Part shown: positions 5,911-6,909 of the stretch, one piece after another
How positions within the stretch are numbered: the stretch's first letter is position 1
Layout of the letters: every line of letters begins with the position of its first letter
The notes under the pieces: model-generated
Database searches by the model: none
Told to the model about the DNA's origin: nothing
The model's input: only the letters and a program-made list of their open reading frames with translations
DNA from: an uncultured Gemmobacter sp.
GTDB taxonomy: Bacteria > Pseudomonadota > Alphaproteobacteria > Rhodobacterales > Rhodobacteraceae
Direction of reading: 5' to 3'
Length of the DNA stretch: 6,909 bases
Assembly: GCA_937983495.1 (NCBI GenBank)
Contig: CALKAA010000329.1
Coordinates: 1 to 6,909, forward strand
Position numbers and translations under genes: made by a program

Positions 5911-6702
5911 TCAGCCGTTCACGAGCCGCCAATACCGTTCCCCCGGCTGGCCGCCCCCCGCCTGAATCAATGCTGCACGCGTGGCCGCTTCCATCGCCGC
6001 CCGATCCTGCCAGAACGTCGAAATCTGCGACTCGTAACAGCCAATCGCCTTCACTTTAGCCTGCACATCCGCCTCGGAGAGCGTCACCAATTCCGGCGAC
6101 AGCCCAATAGGCGGGTCATTCTCCAAAAAGAAGTTCAGCGCCGCGTTCACAGCGTTTCTGTCGTTGGTATAAGGATACTCTTCGTAAAATTTCAACGCCA
6201 CCCATGGCATGTACTGGTGCAGCGCCAGCCCCCAGTTGCGCACGATCTGATGATCGACATGATGCCCCGTCCCCAGCGGCGCATAAACCACCACCAGCGG
6301 TTCTTCCGGCGGCAGTATAATCGACGGAATCAAGCGGGCTGCCGCGTCTTCCGGGTGCAGCTCCCCGAAGATCGATTCTTCCGTCGGGTAAAGCGCCTCG
6401 CCCCGCGCCGACATTCGGTATACGCAGTCCAACCAGACCGACATCACCTCCACTGACGCGCGCAAACTCGTCACCGCCTCGAAGTCCTCACGAATTCGCG
6501 CCTGCACCGGATCATCGCCCGCCGCCCACCGGCTGTGCAGATCGCGCACAATCGGGCTGTCCGGCAGCCGCGACGGGGAGGGCACGCCGCCCATCACCGT
6601 TTGCACCACCACCGGCTTATTCGCCGTCGTCAGTTGGTGGATCGTGCCGCCGCAGCTCAGCACCGCGTCATCAAAATGTGGAGAAAGAAACAGGTGAATC
6701 AT
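5911..6702 (-). CDS. PIG-L/LmbE family zinc-dependent deacetylase
   Basis: A 263-residue protein of the PIG-L (LmbE-like) family, metal-dependent N-deacetylases acting on N-acetylglucosamine-type groups of glycolipids, thiol-cofactor precursors or antibiotics. The first metal motif is SPHFDDAVLSCGG (7-19), with H9, D11 and D12 as the expected zinc ligand and catalytic residues; Phe replaces the usual Pro. The second motif, GTGHHVDHQIV (144-154), provides H148/H151 near D150. The end shows KAIGCYESQISTFW (218-231), the usual Y.SQ helix. No signal peptide or membrane segment is seen. The substrate cannot be read; mycothiol/bacillithiol-type enzymes and sugar deacetylases share this fold. The start ATG puts the catalytic strand at residues 3-7, as in relatives, but has no good ribosome binding site. 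It lies between two histidine kinase genes on the same strand, 57 nt after the first and 28 nt before the second. Confidence 0.9.
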   Translation of the reverse strand: MIHLFLSPHFDDAVLSCGGTIHQLTTANKPVVVQTVMGGVPSPSRLPDSPIVRDLHSRWAAGDDPVQARIREDFEAVTSLRASVEVMSVWLDCVYRMSARGEALYPTEESIFGELHPEDAAARLIPSIILPPEEPLVVVYAPLGTGHHVDHQIVRNWGLALHQYMPWVALKFYEEYPYTNDRNAVNAALNFFLENDPPIGLSPELVTLSEADVQAKVKAIGCYESQISTFWQDRAAMEAATRAALIQAGGGQPGERYWRLVNG

Positions 6703-6759
6703 ATGTTTTTGAAGGCGGTTTGACCCGCTGTCGTAACCCCCTGTTGACTGAATGGCACG
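6703..6759. other. Gap between the partial kinase and PIG-L genes
   Basis: A 57-nt gap. No terminator hairpin, promoter pair or strong ribosome binding site was recognised on the minus strand, so readthrough from the upstream kinase gene is possible. Confidence 0.4.
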
Positions 6760-6909
6760 CTAGGCGAGTGCTGCCACGCTGAAGCGGAACGTGCTGCCCT
6801 TGCCCACTTCGCTCTCAATCTCGATCCGGCTCCCCATCTGCTCCACCAGACTCCGTGTGATCGCGAATCCCAGTCCGGTGCCGGGGCGTGAACGGGTGAA
6901 GTCATCCTC
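6760..6909 (-). CDS. Histidine kinase, C-terminal end (cut by window edge)
   Basis: The last 49 residues of a histidine kinase ATPase domain, read from the right edge to a TAG at 6760-6762. The G2 box is clear: RSRPGTGLGFAITRSLVEQMG, followed by IEIESEVGKGSTFRFSVAALA, the standard final two strands with GKGSTF. The upstream part, including the H-box, lies outside the window. Its G2 codons share the 14-nt string cagtccggtgccgg (6871-6884, plus strand) with the degenerate kinase (4020-4033), which reflects the conserved motif. It lies upstream of the PIG-L and intact kinase genes and may belong to the same transcription unit. Confidence 0.9.
   Translation of the reverse strand, partial: EDDFTRSRPGTGLGFAITRSLVEQMGSRIEIESEVGKGSTFRFSVAALA

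Noticed and set aside
5271..6059. Plus-strand open frames opposite the kinase and PIG-L genes
   Set aside because: They are Arg/His/Gln-rich, have no recognisable domain, and cross the boundary of two well-supported minus-strand genes.
4020..6884. 14-nt direct repeat cagtccggtgccgg at 4020 and 6871 as a possible mobile or recombination site
   Set aside because: Both copies encode the conserved PGTGL/TGTGL G2 box of histidine kinases, so protein conservation explains the match.
6699..6905. Minus-strand 68-codon open frame at the right edge
   Set aside because: It is in a different frame from the clear kinase C-terminus (GTGLG...GKGSTF) ending at 6760, and its translation has no family features.
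1..6909. CRISPR arrays, tRNA/rRNA genes, insertion sequences or phage genes
   Set aside because: No regularly spaced repeats, tRNA-like cloverleaf, transposase motif or phage protein was seen on either strand.

Overview
The window reads as two pieces of DNA from different kinds of bacteria joined inside one open reading frame near 3987-4010. No tRNA, rRNA, CRISPR array, insertion sequence or origin is visible.

Left piece (1 to about 4000) looks like a Rhodobacterales-type alphaproteobacterium, judged from very GC-rich coding DNA and recognisable protein wording. On the minus strand lies a tight three-gene operon: a thioredoxin-TPR co-chaperone of the CnoX/YbbN type, then a stand-alone LON substrate-binding-domain protein, then a Trm112-like small protein (8 nt gap, then an ATGA overlap). 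Divergent from it, on the plus strand, is a small SGNH/GDSL hydrolase. Convergent with that gene, only 4 nt away, is a short RTX-repeat (calcium-binding) protein on the minus strand. Upstream of the RTX gene on the same strand is the C-terminal part of chorismate synthase (AroC). Its first roughly 140 residues, including the GESHG and GRSSARET regions, are absent.

Right piece (about 4000 to 6909) is all minus strand and looks unrelated to the left one. In transcription order it holds the last 49 residues of a histidine kinase (cut by the window edge), a PIG-L/LmbE-type zinc deacetylase, a short soluble histidine kinase with an intact phosphoacceptor His, and a paralogous kinase whose His is replaced by Asp. 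The style is reminiscent of environmental Chloroflexota, but this taxonomic guess is weak. The Asp-type kinase runs without a stop straight into AroC inside its G2 box.

The apparent kinase-chorismate synthase fusion is the most striking signal. Both partners are broken at the same point, and that point is a word (ARAVLAQ) that suits both families. The simplest reading is a metagenome-assembly chimera, not a new enzyme. The biologically interesting remainder is the kinase/PIG-L/kinase/pseudokinase cluster, the compact thioredoxin-LON-Trm112 operon, and the small RTX protein.
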